Origin: Desulfobacula sp.
GTDB lineage: Bacteria > Desulfobacterota > Desulfobacteria > Desulfobacterales > Desulfobacteraceae
Direction of reading: 5' to 3'
DNA length: 32,224 nt
Assembly (NCBI GenBank): GCA_021647625.1
Contig: JAKIUJ010000024.1
Coordinates: 1 to 32,224, forward strand
The first letter of the stretch is position 1. Each line of letters begins with the position of its first letter. The position numbers and the translations under genes are program-made. Positions 19,574-29,294 of the stretch are shown here, piece after piece. The notes under the pieces are model-generated. The model worked only from the letters and a program-made list of their open reading frames with translations, searched no databases and was not told the origin of the DNA.

Positions 19574-20407
19574 TTAACCCAAGATATCAAGAACTCTTAT
19601 GGCATTTGTATTGGCCTGGGCCTGGGCAAATGCTTTTGCCTTGCCCAAAAGTTTGATCCGTTCCAAATTCATAGACTCTTCGGCGAAATCCAAATCCCGA
19701 ATATCAGATTCTGCTGAAAGGGTATTGATCATGGCAGTTGAAAGGTTATTGATGGTGGACTCCAACTGGTTTTGAGTTGATCCCGCCCGGGATCGTTGTT
19801 GAGAAATATAATCAAGTGCGACGTCAGCCAACCCAATGGCAGACTGGGCACCTTCCATTGTTGTCACATCAATATTCATCAATGACCCTGTTTCATCCGA
19901 AATCCGGGAAGGATCAACAGAGCCAAGTGAAATTTCAACAGTTTCGCCGGAAGACGTCCCCACCTGAAACGTTTGATCAGTAAATACACCGGATAATAAT
20001 TTTTGACCATTATACGATGTGGTTTGTGCTATATCCTGCAAATTTGCTAATGACTGACTAATTTCATCCTGTATGGCCTGTAGGCTTTGTGGGGACTGTG
20101 CAGCACTTGCAGCCTGAATTGCTTTTTCACGGATTCCCTGAACAAGATCGGTGGCCTGACCTAAAGCGCCATCCGCAATCTGGGTAATGGATATGGCATC
20201 ATTGGCATTTTTAACGGCCTGGCCAAACCCACGGGCCTGGGAAGCCAATCTATTCGCTATAACCATTCCGGCGGCATCATCAGAGGCTTTGTTTATTCTT
20301 TTACCCGTGGACAGCCTTTGAAGCGATTGAGATAAGGCTTCCTGGTTTTTGTTTAACTGGTAACTTGAATAAAGGCTATTGGTATTTGTATTTATTCGAA
20401 AACTCAT
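19574..20407 (-). CDS. Flagellin (short, 277 aa)
   Basis: FRINTNTNSLYSSYQLNKNQEALSQSLQRLSTGKRINKASDDAAGMVIA N-terminal D0/D1 and SAESDIRDLDFAEESMNLERIKLLGKAKAFAQAQANT C-terminal D0. Confidence 0.96.
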   Translation of the reverse strand: MSFRINTNTNSLYSSYQLNKNQEALSQSLQRLSTGKRINKASDDAAGMVIANRLASQARGFGQAVKNANDAISITQIADGALGQATDLVQGIREKAIQAASAAQSPQSLQAIQDEISQSLANLQDIAQTTSYNGQKLLSGVFTDQTFQVGTSSGETVEISLGSVDPSRISDETGSLMNIDVTTMEGAQSAIGLADVALDYISQQRSRAGSTQNQLESTINNLSTAMINTLSAESDIRDLDFAEESMNLERIKLLGKAKAFAQAQANTNAIRVLDILG

Positions 20408-20474
20408 AGCAGTCCTCCTAAATCTTTTATGTCCACTTATAAGTATAAGGAAATATAATAATAAATCAATAAAA

Positions 20475-21194
20475 TCATAAAGAAAATCGATCCATTTCTT
20501 TTTTCAGCGTTCTCCATTGGGGAATATATTGATCCATATATTGGTTGAAACGAGCATTGTGAAGTCTCTCCAAAAGATGAACCATTTCATGAACGACTAC
20601 ATATTCAAGAAAAACAGGCGGCAGGTGTATTAACACCGCATTCAGCCATATTCGCTTCACATTGATATTGCAGCTTCCCCATCGCGTTCTCATCTTCCTT
20701 ATTCGGCAGTCATTAATTTTTACATTTAAAACAGGTTCCCATTTTTTGATTAAGCCTCGAATTTCCTGCCTTAGTTCTTCTCGCAGCCAGTTTATTATCA
20801 GTTTTCGAATTGATGACGCATGATTTTTTTGTTTCACAAACACATGAACGTGATTGTCATTAACAGGATATACTTTGGGACGTCCGTTTAAAAAAAACAC
20901 CCTGAGTGTTCTTGGTTTGCCCTTAAACCATACCGTATCAGAATTCAAGTATTGTATTCTGGGCGATTTAATTTTCCGGACTGGTTCTTTGATTTTTTTT
21001 TGAAGCCATTCTTTTTTTGATAGAATGGCTTTGTGTAATGTTTGTGCATCTATTTGATACGGCGCGGATACAACGATTTTTTTTTGCTTAGGATAGACCC
21101 TGAAATAAATGTGCTTAATTTTTTTGCGGTTTATTTCAAAAGAAAAACCCGCAAGATCAAGATCTACTGAGCGTTGACTAAAAATTTGCTGCAT
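20475..21194 (-). CDS. YgjP-like / DUF45 (SprT-like) metallopeptidase
   Basis: RKMRTRWGSCNINVKRIWLNAVLIHLPPVFLEYVVVHEMVHLLERLHNARF with HExxH. Confidence 0.9.
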   Translation of the reverse strand: MQQIFSQRSVDLDLAGFSFEINRKKIKHIYFRVYPKQKKIVVSAPYQIDAQTLHKAILSKKEWLQKKIKEPVRKIKSPRIQYLNSDTVWFKGKPRTLRVFFLNGRPKVYPVNDNHVHVFVKQKNHASSIRKLIINWLREELRQEIRGLIKKWEPVLNVKINDCRIRKMRTRWGSCNINVKRIWLNAVLIHLPPVFLEYVVVHEMVHLLERLHNARFNQYMDQYIPQWRTLKKEMDRFSL

Positions 21195-21244
21195 CCTGTC
21201 TGATTATATTTGTTCGGTCAGTCAATAGTTAGTGGCTGACATTA

Positions 21245-21862
21245 TTATTTTTTTGTTTTCATCTTCTGAATAAGGGCATCTACAGAGTCTCCATTAGGTG
21301 CCATGGCCACAGGATTCATCTCAACAATTTTTTCCCAGGCCCGAATACCACCCTCAATATCATTTAAATCATGCAGCAAAACAATGCCTTTGTTAAACCG
21401 TGATGTTTCGTAAGTGGGATCAATCAAAATGACTTTGTCAAAGGCTTCAATCGCTTTTTGGGGTTGTTTGTTTCTGCGATACATTACGCCCATATCAGTG
21501 ATTACACCAACCTGATCCGGTGTTATTGCCAACGATTTTTGATACGCATCAATGGCATTAGTATACTGATCACTGTCAAAAAACATATTACCCAATTGAG
21601 CCCATGCTTTTGCATCTTTGGAATTTGTTTTAAGGTATTGTTCAAGGCTTAAAATCTTTGAAGAAATTTCATCGGATTGATCCTGGCTGATATTTGCCTG
21701 ATTAACATTTGCAGGATTGCTTGTTTTCACGGACGTATTGCCAAGTTTTATTGAGGAGTAGACTGTTCCGCCGATAAAGCCGATAATAAGGGACAATATC
21801 ACTGCCCCGATCAGAGTTTGTTTTTTTACAGCGTCATTTTCAGGTTTATCTCTATTTTTCAT
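21245..21862 (-). CDS. Membrane-anchored tetratricopeptide repeat protein
   Basis: N-terminal TM segment; TPR units such as AKAWAQLGNMFFDSDQYTNAIDAYQKSLAITPDQ and VGVITDMGVMYRRNKQPQKAIEAFDKVILIDPT. Confidence 0.88.
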   Translation of the reverse strand: MKNRDKPENDAVKKQTLIGAVILSLIIGFIGGTVYSSIKLGNTSVKTSNPANVNQANISQDQSDEISSKILSLEQYLKTNSKDAKAWAQLGNMFFDSDQYTNAIDAYQKSLAITPDQVGVITDMGVMYRRNKQPQKAIEAFDKVILIDPTYETSRFNKGIVLLHDLNDIEGGIRAWEKIVEMNPVAMAPNGDSVDALIQKMKTKK

Positions 21863-22166
21863 TTTTCAGCTTATGCCTTTTTTAAAAAAAAAGTTAATAT
21901 TGATGAGAATATATACATCATCTTAAGCAAGCGCAATATCTAAGAAACATTCTTGCCCGCTTAATAATATTTCAATTAGGCAATATTGCACAAGTCTCAC
22001 CGCCATAATCAGGAATAATTTCAATCTAAAAATATAGAATTTGTTTCCTAAATTGAACCTTTTTATAAAAATTTTTTAAATTCTGACAATAAAAGTTGAC
22101 AAACAGTAAACTTATATTCTATTGCTCTTTCAGGCTGATCTATACTGTAACATCTTTTTTTAGGAT

Positions 22167-23546
22167 ATGGATATGCTGGATGAGAACATAAAGAATCAAC
22201 TCTTAACAATCATAAATCCTGAACGATATCTCGACCAACCAGAAGCACTTGCCTGCTATGCCTATGATGCCTTTGTCGAAGAAAGCCTTCCGGATGCTGT
22301 TATTTTTCCAAAAACAACCAATGAAGTCTCGGGTATTCTAAAAATTGCATCCCAATTTAAAGTGCCTGTCACGGCCCGGGGTGCCGGCACCAGTGTTTGT
22401 GGTGCACCTATCCCGGTAAAACACGGCATTATTGTGTGCTTTTCCAAAATGGATACCATACTTGATGTGAATACTCGCGATCGGTACATTATCGTTCAAC
22501 CGGGTGTTGTGAATGCAGACATTCAAAAAGCCCTTGCGCCTTTTGGATTCTTTTATCCACCTGATCCGGGTTCAATGAACACTGCCACCATTGGCGGGAA
22601 CATAGCCCAGAATGCCGGGGGCCCACGGTGTTTGAAATACGGGGTAACAGTAGATTATGTCCTTGGCTTGGAAGTTGTCCTGGCATCGGGTAAAATTATC
22701 CGATTCGGCAGTAAAAATGTGAAAGATGTCACCGGCTATAAACTGACCTCCCTTTTTTGCGGCTCGGAAGGAACTCTTGGCATTGTTACCGAAGCCATAT
22801 TAAAAGTACGCCCCCTGCCTGAAACTACCAAAACATTAATGGTCATGTTTGATGATCTTGATAACACAGCCAGGGCTGTCACCGATATTATCGGCTCGGG
22901 TATTTTACCGGCAGCCATGGAATTGATGGATCAAATGACCTTGACTGCCATTGAAGATGCCGCCAATCTAGGATTGGACAAAACCGCCCAGGGATCATTG
23001 CTCATTGAACTCGACGGTGTAGAAGAAGCCTGTGAAAAAGAGATGAAACAGATCATTGAAAAAGTAAAAGAAAATGGCGCCACCCACATTCAGGAAGCCA
23101 ACTCGGAAAGTCAACGCCAGAATATCTGGACAGCCCGGCGTGCGGCCTATGGTATTTTTGCCAAATTAGCGCCGGATATCATGTCTGAAGATGTCACCGT
23201 ACCTGTGAGCAAGGTTCCGGCTATGATTCGAAAAATTGTCGCGATAGCCCATAAGTATCGCCTCAAGGTGGGTGTACTGGCCCATGCCGGAGATGGCAAT
23301 ATGCACCCAATGATTCCGACAAATAAGGCAGACAGGGATGAATGGCACAGGGTAAAAAAAGCGTTTGACGAAATTTTTGAGGCAGCAGCCCAGCTTGACG
23401 GCACCTTGTCCGGGGAACATGGCATAGGACTTGCCAAATCTAAGTATCTCCCCCTGGTCATGAACCAGGACACCATTGACTTTATGAAAATCATTAAAAA
23501 AGCGGTTGATCCTGACAATATCTTAAATCCAGGGAAATTTGCATGA
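22167..23546 (+). CDS. glcD: FAD-linked oxidase, glycolate/D-lactate dehydrogenase-like
   Basis: PKTTNEVSGILKIASQFKVPVTARGAGTSVCG, GSMNTATIGGNIAQNAGGPRCLKYG, GEHGIGLAKSKYL. Confidence 0.9.
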   Translation: MDMLDENIKNQLLTIINPERYLDQPEALACYAYDAFVEESLPDAVIFPKTTNEVSGILKIASQFKVPVTARGAGTSVCGAPIPVKHGIIVCFSKMDTILDVNTRDRYIIVQPGVVNADIQKALAPFGFFYPPDPGSMNTATIGGNIAQNAGGPRCLKYGVTVDYVLGLEVVLASGKIIRFGSKNVKDVTGYKLTSLFCGSEGTLGIVTEAILKVRPLPETTKTLMVMFDDLDNTARAVTDIIGSGILPAAMELMDQMTLTAIEDAANLGLDKTAQGSLLIELDGVEEACEKEMKQIIEKVKENGATHIQEANSESQRQNIWTARRAAYGIFAKLAPDIMSEDVTVPVSKVPAMIRKIVAIAHKYRLKVGVLAHAGDGNMHPMIPTNKADRDEWHRVKKAFDEIFEAAAQLDGTLSGEHGIGLAKSKYLPLVMNQDTIDFMKIIKKAVDPDNILNPGKFA

Positions 23547-24856
23547 CCCCAAAAGTGCCCCCAAATTGTGGAAAGTGCGGTTTATGTCTCAATGTCTGCC
23601 CGGTCTACAAGCAGATGAAAGAAGAGCAGGCATCTCCACGGGCCCGCATGCAGTTAATACGGGCGCATAAGAATCAAACCATTGCGTCTTCTCCATATCT
23701 GAAAGAAATCATGTCAAAATGTTTGATGTGTGGTTCGTGTACTGCCAACTGCCCGTCAGGCATTGATCATTACTCAGCTTTCATGAAAATGAGAGAACAG
23801 ATGGCCGAGGATCACGGAGAGCCCGCGGCCGTTAAAAGCCTGATCTATCTTTTGGCCCGGGACTATCGCACAAGATGGGGGTCTACCCTTGCCCGGACCG
23901 GACAGAAGCTTTTACCGAAAAAAATTGCCGAATCATACAAACTTGGCAACATTGCCTTAAAAAACATGCCCCGACTCAATGCGGTTCCGTTCCGAAACAC
24001 CTGTGAAGAGATTATTCTTCCAGATACCCAAAAACCAGACAGACAAAAACCGGATACCCCGAAAACAGATACAAAGTGGCAAAACATTCAAAGACAAGGG
24101 TCTGATAAAGAGACCGGGACCGTTGCCTATTTCACCGGTTGTGCCACAAACTATATATATGATGACGTAGGTTTGGCCACCGTTGGTATCTTAAAAAGAA
24201 TGGGGTATAAAATCATTATCCCAAAAAATCAAACCTGCTGTTCCATTCCTTTATTATTTCATGGTGCAAAAAAACAGGCACAAAAAAACATTGAAACCAA
24301 TATCGAGGCATTAAAGGGTCTCAAGGTTGATGCCATTCTTGTGGATTGTTCCACCTGTGGAGAAGCACTCAAACATATCTATCCTTCTTTTTTTAATAAA
24401 AACGACCCGGCATCGCACCATGCAATTGCAATTGCCCAAAAGATTGGAGATGTTTTGTCTTTTATTGATGATCATTTTGACCGACTTACATTTAATGCAT
24501 CACCAAAAGAAAAACCCGTTGTCACCTATCATGCACCGTGTCATTCAAAAAACAGCTTCCAATCCCATACCACGATTGAAAATTTAATTAAGAAACTGCC
24601 GTTTGTCATCTATAAAAAAACCTGTGATACAGAAGAATGCTGTGGTGGTGGCGGAACTTTTTTTTATGAATTTCCAAAAGTCTCTAAAGAAATGACAGAC
24701 AAAAAAATTAATAATGCAAAAGCAATTCATGCAACACAATGGCTGACCGATTGCCCGGTATGCAGAATGAATCTTTCAGGCAATCTCAAAAAAGAGGACA
24801 ACCTGATTATCAAGCATCCTTTATCCCTAATTTATTCGGCATTAAAACCCCTATGA
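23543..24856 (+). CDS. (Fe-S)-binding protein with two CCG domains, GlcF/LldE-like
   Basis: CGKCGLCLNVCPVYK, CLMCGSCTANCPSGID, CCG motifs TGCATNYIYDD...CCSIPLLFHG and HAPCHSK...CCGGGGTFFYEFP; ATG overlaps the glcD-like stop. Confidence 0.92.
   Translation: MTPKVPPNCGKCGLCLNVCPVYKQMKEEQASPRARMQLIRAHKNQTIASSPYLKEIMSKCLMCGSCTANCPSGIDHYSAFMKMREQMAEDHGEPAAVKSLIYLLARDYRTRWGSTLARTGQKLLPKKIAESYKLGNIALKNMPRLNAVPFRNTCEEIILPDTQKPDRQKPDTPKTDTKWQNIQRQGSDKETGTVAYFTGCATNYIYDDVGLATVGILKRMGYKIIIPKNQTCCSIPLLFHGAKKQAQKNIETNIEALKGLKVDAILVDCSTCGEALKHIYPSFFNKNDPASHHAIAIAQKIGDVLSFIDDHFDRLTFNASPKEKPVVTYHAPCHSKNSFQSHTTIENLIKKLPFVIYKKTCDTEECCGGGGTFFYEFPKVSKEMTDKKINNAKAIHATQWLTDCPVCRMNLSGNLKKEDNLIIKHPLSLIYSALKPL
24020..24075 (+). 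repeat. In-frame 15-nt tandem repeat (~3.7 copies) in the Fe-S protein linker
   Basis: CCAGATACCCAAAAA / CCAGACAGACAAAAA / CCGGATACCCCGAAA / ACAGATACAAA, encoding PDTQK-PDRQK-PDTPK-TDTK. Confidence 0.85.
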
Positions 24857-26124
24857 AAATCGAATTCAATAAAGGCCGGACCGTTCTTAACCTTGACATA
24901 CCGGATGAAAAAATTCTGGATATCCTTGTCGGGAAAGATATACCGGGCCTGGGACTTAGAAAAATCAGCCGTATCATTGAAAATGGTATAAATAATCATT
25001 CACCTAAAGACATCTCAAACAAAAAAACAGCCATTATTATCCCGGATGATACCCGGCTCTGGGCCCGGGGAGATATTTTTGTCCCGCAAATTGTAAAATC
25101 ATTGATGACGCTCGGGGTCCCAAAAGATAATATCACCATTATTATTGCGCTGGGTACACATAGTGACATGGACAAAGACACCCTGCCAAAACTTGCAGGA
25201 AGCTTTTGTGCCGAAAATATTAAAATTCTTAATTCAGCAAACAAAGATACCCGTCGCCTGAGCTTTATCGGTGACACCCGTAAAAAAACAGCGTTGACCA
25301 TTACCAAAGAGGCTGCCGAGGCTGATCACATCATAATATTTGGTGGTGTTCTTCATCACATGCTTGCCGGATTTGGTGGTGGACGCAAATATATTCTACC
25401 CGGTATTGCCGGGTATGATGCCATCCAGCAAAACCATTTATTGGCCATCCAAAAGGATGGGTCCCCCCATCCGCTGGTTCGCCAGGGCATATTGCTCCAA
25501 AATCCGGTTAACGAAGATATGGAAGATGCTGCACACCTGTTTTTAAAAAATAAGACCTGTTCATATGTTGCCATTGCCGCCAATGGTACTGGTGATATTT
25601 TCCATGCAGATGTAGGAGATCTTGACACAACCTTTATTAGCGCCTGCAGCAAACTTACCCAGGCCTGCTGTATATCTGTTTTTCAAAAGTCAGATTTTGC
25701 CATAATTTCCACAGGCGGGCATAGAGCAGATACCCAATTGTACCAATCCACAAAAGCCTTGTTCAATGCAATTAATGTTGTAAAACAAGGAGGGGACATC
25801 CTCTTTATTGCAGGGTGCTCAAAAGGTGCAGGGAATGATCAGTTTGCCGATACACTAACTAATTTTAAGCATGATCCTGGAAAAACAGGCAAAAATCTGG
25901 TCAAAAAGTTTAATATGCCCATTTACGTTGCGCTCAGGGTCATGGATATTTTAAAGCGTTTCAATGTAACCCTGTATTCTGATTTTTCACAGCAAGACAC
26001 TTTGGATCTGGGGTTTTGTTTTACTCATGACATTGATCACACGATTAAAAGTTTATCCGGCAAAGGCTTTATTATCCCGTTTGCTGAAAACATTTTGCCG
26101 GTTTTAACAGAACCAATAACTTAA
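24853..26124 (+). CDS. larA: LarA-family (DUF2088) nickel-pincer hydroxyacid racemase/epimerase homologue
   Basis: IALGTHSDM, GGVLHHMLAGFGGGRKYILPGIAGYDAIQQNH; start at ATG 24853 (ATGA overlap) rather than track start 24739. Confidence 0.85.
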   Translation: MKIEFNKGRTVLNLDIPDEKILDILVGKDIPGLGLRKISRIIENGINNHSPKDISNKKTAIIIPDDTRLWARGDIFVPQIVKSLMTLGVPKDNITIIIALGTHSDMDKDTLPKLAGSFCAENIKILNSANKDTRRLSFIGDTRKKTALTITKEAAEADHIIIFGGVLHHMLAGFGGGRKYILPGIAGYDAIQQNHLLAIQKDGSPHPLVRQGILLQNPVNEDMEDAAHLFLKNKTCSYVAIAANGTGDIFHADVGDLDTTFISACSKLTQACCISVFQKSDFAIISTGGHRADTQLYQSTKALFNAINVVKQGGDILFIAGCSKGAGNDQFADTLTNFKHDPGKTGKNLVKKFNMPIYVALRVMDILKRFNVTLYSDFSQQDTLDLGFCFTHDIDHTIKSLSGKGFIIPFAENILPVLTEPIT

Positions 26125-26139
26125 CTTTAAGGAGGAATC

Positions 26140-27225
26140 ATGGAAAGACGGACATTTTTAAAAACTGCAGGTATTACAACCGCAACTGCAGCCGCATCTC
26201 TATCGATCGGCGCTCCAGCAGTCATTGCCTCGAACAAAAAAATCCGGTGGCAGGCCACAAGCTTCTGGAATCCAAAAGTCAAGATCATGTTCGATGGAAT
26301 AAAAGAGTTTTGTGAAAATGTAAAAGTCATGTCCGATGGTCAGCTTGATATCAAGCTGTACGGCGGCGGAGAGCTTGTTCCCCCGTTTGGTGCCTTTGAT
26401 GCCGTGTCCAATGGTACTGTTCAGATGGGTACGGGATCGCCCTATTTCTGGGCGGGTAAATCTACAGCCTTTAACTGGTTTGGTTCCATTCCATTTGGTA
26501 TGAATGCACAAAGCATCAATGCCTGGTTTTATCAGGGCAACGGGATGAATTTAATGACCGAGCTATATGATCAATTTAATCTTGTTCCAAGAATTATCGG
26601 CAACTCAGGTATGCAGATGGGTGGCTGGTATAGAAAAAAAATAAATTCTCTGGAAGATTTCAAAGGGTTAAAAATGAGAATCGGCTCCATTGCCGGTAAA
26701 GTGCTTTCAAAAGTAGGCGTGACAACTGTTATGGTGCCGCCTGCGGAAATCTTCCCATCCCTTGAAAGAGGTGTGGTGGATGCCGCCGAATTTGTAGGCC
26801 CCGTGCATGATATCCTGTTAGGACTCTACAAAGTTGCCAAATATTATTACACACCAGGCTGGCATGAGCCCGGACCAGTTCTGGACATTTTTTTTAATAA
26901 AGAAGCCTACACAAAACTTCCGGTTCACCTGCAGAAAATCCTTGATATTGCAGCGGCTGATATTAATGTCAAAACACTTGCCAAATTTGATGCCCAAAGT
27001 GCCATAGCATTGAACACACTGGTTAAAGATCATGGCGTTGATGTACAGATCTACCCGGATGATATAATAAAAAAACTAAAAACGATTTCAAAAGAAGTGG
27101 TTGAAGAAGAGGCCAAAAAAGATCCGTTTGCCCAAAAGGTTCATGATGACTATAAGACGTTCCAGGCCAATACGGCAATCTGGGGTAATATGAGTGAAAA
27201 AGTTTATTGGAACACAATGGCATAG
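26140..27225 (+). CDS. dctP: TRAP transporter substrate-binding protein DctP, Tat signal
   Basis: ERRTFLKTAGITTATAAASLSIGAPAVIA Tat-like leader; FKGLKMRIGSIAGKVLSKVGVTTVMVPPAEIFPSLERGVVDAAEFVGP. Confidence 0.93.
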   Translation: MERRTFLKTAGITTATAAASLSIGAPAVIASNKKIRWQATSFWNPKVKIMFDGIKEFCENVKVMSDGQLDIKLYGGGELVPPFGAFDAVSNGTVQMGTGSPYFWAGKSTAFNWFGSIPFGMNAQSINAWFYQGNGMNLMTELYDQFNLVPRIIGNSGMQMGGWYRKKINSLEDFKGLKMRIGSIAGKVLSKVGVTTVMVPPAEIFPSLERGVVDAAEFVGPVHDILLGLYKVAKYYYTPGWHEPGPVLDIFFNKEAYTKLPVHLQKILDIAAADINVKTLAKFDAQSAIALNTLVKDHGVDVQIYPDDIIKKLKTISKEVVEEEAKKDPFAQKVHDDYKTFQANTAIWGNMSEKVYWNTMA

Positions 27226-27230
27226 GGCTT

Positions 27231-27776
27231 ATGGAAACTATAAAAAAAGCCATTTCAACCTGTGATAAAGTCAATGAATGGGTGGGCAGCGTTGTTGTTA
27301 CAAGTGCTGTCTTCCTGTTCATTGGTATTATTTTTTCCAATGTGGTTTTGCGGTATGTATTTAATACCAGTTTTGTTTTCATGGCTGAATTGGAATGGCA
27401 TGTATTTGCTTTCATTTTTTTAATGGGCGCAGGGTTTACCCTGCTGCACGACGGTCATGTCCGGGTGGATATTTTCTATTCCATGATGAATCAAAAAAAA
27501 CAGGCATGGATCAATTTATTCGGCGTATTGTTCTTTTTGATCCCCTCCTGCTATCTGGTTTTAACCACGAGCATTCCCTGGGTGATTGATGCGTATAAGG
27601 TGGGTGAAATATCCATTGATCCCGGTGGAATTCCTGCCCGATTCGTAATTAAAGCCACGGTACCGGCAGGCTATCTTCTCATGCTGATCCAGGGGCTTGT
27701 TTTATTGTTTAAAAGTGCCTTTGTCATTATAGGAAACCCCATTAAAGATATACCGGCAACAAAACCACAAGATTAA
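27231..27776 (+). CDS. dctQ: TRAP transporter small permease DctQ
   Basis: Four TM segments, FVFMAELEWHVFAFIFLMGAGFTLLHDGHVRVDIFY; start taken at ATG 27231 after the dctP stop. Confidence 0.92.
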   Translation: METIKKAISTCDKVNEWVGSVVVTSAVFLFIGIIFSNVVLRYVFNTSFVFMAELEWHVFAFIFLMGAGFTLLHDGHVRVDIFYSMMNQKKQAWINLFGVLFFLIPSCYLVLTTSIPWVIDAYKVGEISIDPGGIPARFVIKATVPAGYLLMLIQGLVLLFKSAFVIIGNPIKDIPATKPQD

Positions 27777-27826
27777 CTTTAAAATGATGCTTTATCCCCA
27801 TAGCGGGGTTTACACTGGAAAACAAT

Positions 27827-29170
27827 ATGCTGATTGAATTTTTACCATTCTGGTTTGCTAACTATCTGGCGGCCTGGTTGTTTTTAGCACTGACCATTGC
27901 TTTGATGATGGGATTCCCCGTCACATTTACCATGATGGGGACATCCTTTCTTTTTGGTTTGATCGGGTTAAACCCCTCTTTTTTTGACCTGCTGCCGCTT
28001 CGCATGTGGGGCATCATGAACAACACCATGCTCATGGCGGTTCCTTTATTTATCTTTATGGGGCTTGCCCTGGAAAGATCCGGGCTTGCCAAAGAACTTT
28101 TGGAAACAATGGAAGAGTTGTTTCGCAATATCAGGGGCGGACTTGCTATCTCTGTTGTTCTCGTGGGCGCATTATTAGGTGCGTCCACCGGCATTGTCGG
28201 AGCAACCGTGGTCACCATGGGACTTATGTCCCTGCCCACCATGCTCAAGCATAACTATTCAAAATCATTTGCTGCAGGAACGGTGGCGGCTTCGGGTACG
28301 CTGGGTCAAATCATACCGCCCAGTATTGTTCTTTTGCTTTTGGGACCGGTCATGGAAGTTCCCGTAGGTGATATGTTCATGGGCGCTGTCATTCCGGGAC
28401 TGATCCTTGTGGTGCTTTATTGCCTGTACATCTATTTTTCCAGCTTTTTTAGCACCAAACATATACCAAGAGCCCAGGATAAGGGTGCTACCTTTGACAA
28501 AGCCTTTATCTTAAAAATATTTAAAGCACTTATCCCGCCGCTATTTCTAATCCTGGCTGTCCTGGGATCTATTTTTGCCGGTATTGCCACCCCCACTGAG
28601 TCCGGTTCCATGGGGGCTGTGGGGGCGATTATTTTAACAGCCTTTAATAAAAAACTTTCTTTCAAGCTGCTCCATGAAGTGGCAAAAGGCACCATAAAGA
28701 TGACCTGCATGGTCTTTATCATCATTATGGGAGCCTCTTGTTTTGCTCTTGTTTTCAGAGGGCTTGGCGGAGATGATTTGCTGCGTGAATTTATAACAAG
28801 CCTCAATTTGACCGGGTGGCAGCTGGTAACCATGGTTATGATCTTTATTTTTATTTTGGGATTTTTCCTGGATTTTATTGAAATCACTTATATTCATATC
28901 CCCATCATTGCCCCCATTGTTGTGGAATATGGATATGATCCTTTATGGTTTGGGATCATGTTTGCCGTTAATCTGCAGACATCATTTATGACACCACCGT
29001 TTGGGCCTTCTTTATTTTATCTTAAAGGCGTTTGTCCGCCCGAAGTAAAAACCACCCATCTGTACCGGGGGATTATCCCATTTGTAATTTTACAGATCAT
29101 AGGATTAATGATTATTGCTGCCTGGCCGAGCCTTGTTACCTGGCTTCCCGGCATTGTTTACGGTAACTAG
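27827..29170 (+). CDS. dctM: TRAP transporter large permease DctM
   Basis: VPLFIFMGLALERSGLAKELLE, GATVVTMGLMSLPTML, GTLGQIIPPSIVLLLLG, TPTESGSMGAVGA, NLQTSFMTPPFGPSLFYLKG. Confidence 0.95.
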   Translation: MLIEFLPFWFANYLAAWLFLALTIALMMGFPVTFTMMGTSFLFGLIGLNPSFFDLLPLRMWGIMNNTMLMAVPLFIFMGLALERSGLAKELLETMEELFRNIRGGLAISVVLVGALLGASTGIVGATVVTMGLMSLPTMLKHNYSKSFAAGTVAASGTLGQIIPPSIVLLLLGPVMEVPVGDMFMGAVIPGLILVVLYCLYIYFSSFFSTKHIPRAQDKGATFDKAFILKIFKALIPPLFLILAVLGSIFAGIATPTESGSMGAVGAIILTAFNKKLSFKLLHEVAKGTIKMTCMVFIIIMGASCFALVFRGLGGDDLLREFITSLNLTGWQLVTMVMIFIFILGFFLDFIEITYIHIPIIAPIVVEYGYDPLWFGIMFAVNLQTSFMTPPFGPSLFYLKGVCPPEVKTTHLYRGIIPFVILQIIGLMIIAAWPSLVTWLPGIVYGN

Positions 29171-29294
29171 TGTTTGAACGAAAACTCACCCATCTGCGGC
29201 GTTGCTGTGGAACTCTGAAATCCTCATGTACCGCAGTACACTCCGGTTTCAGAGTTCCTTGTGTCTTGCATATGGGCAACTTTTCGCCCAAACA
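29168..29294 (+). repeat. Dispersed long-hairpin repeat, copy 3
   Basis: TAGTGTTTGAACGAAAACTCACCCATC...GGAACTCTGAAATCCTCATGTACCGCAGTACACTCCGGTTTCAGAGTTCC...TTGCATATGGGCAACTTTTCGCCCAAACA. Confidence 0.9.

Noticed and set aside
22096-22101. TTGACA upstream of the glcD-like gene as a sigma70 -35 box
   Set aside because: No convincing -10 element at 16-18 bp spacing, so no promoter called.
23147-23518. 123-aa minus-strand ORF in the glcD-like gene
   Set aside because: Antisense to a conserved FAD oxidase; no domain.
27796-27808. CCCCATAGCGGGG hairpin between dctQ and dctM
   Set aside because: Only a 4-bp stem without a U-tract; too weak to call a terminator or attenuator.
28432-28887. 151-aa minus-strand ORF in dctM
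   Set aside because: Antisense of a membrane protein gene, typical spurious ORF composition.
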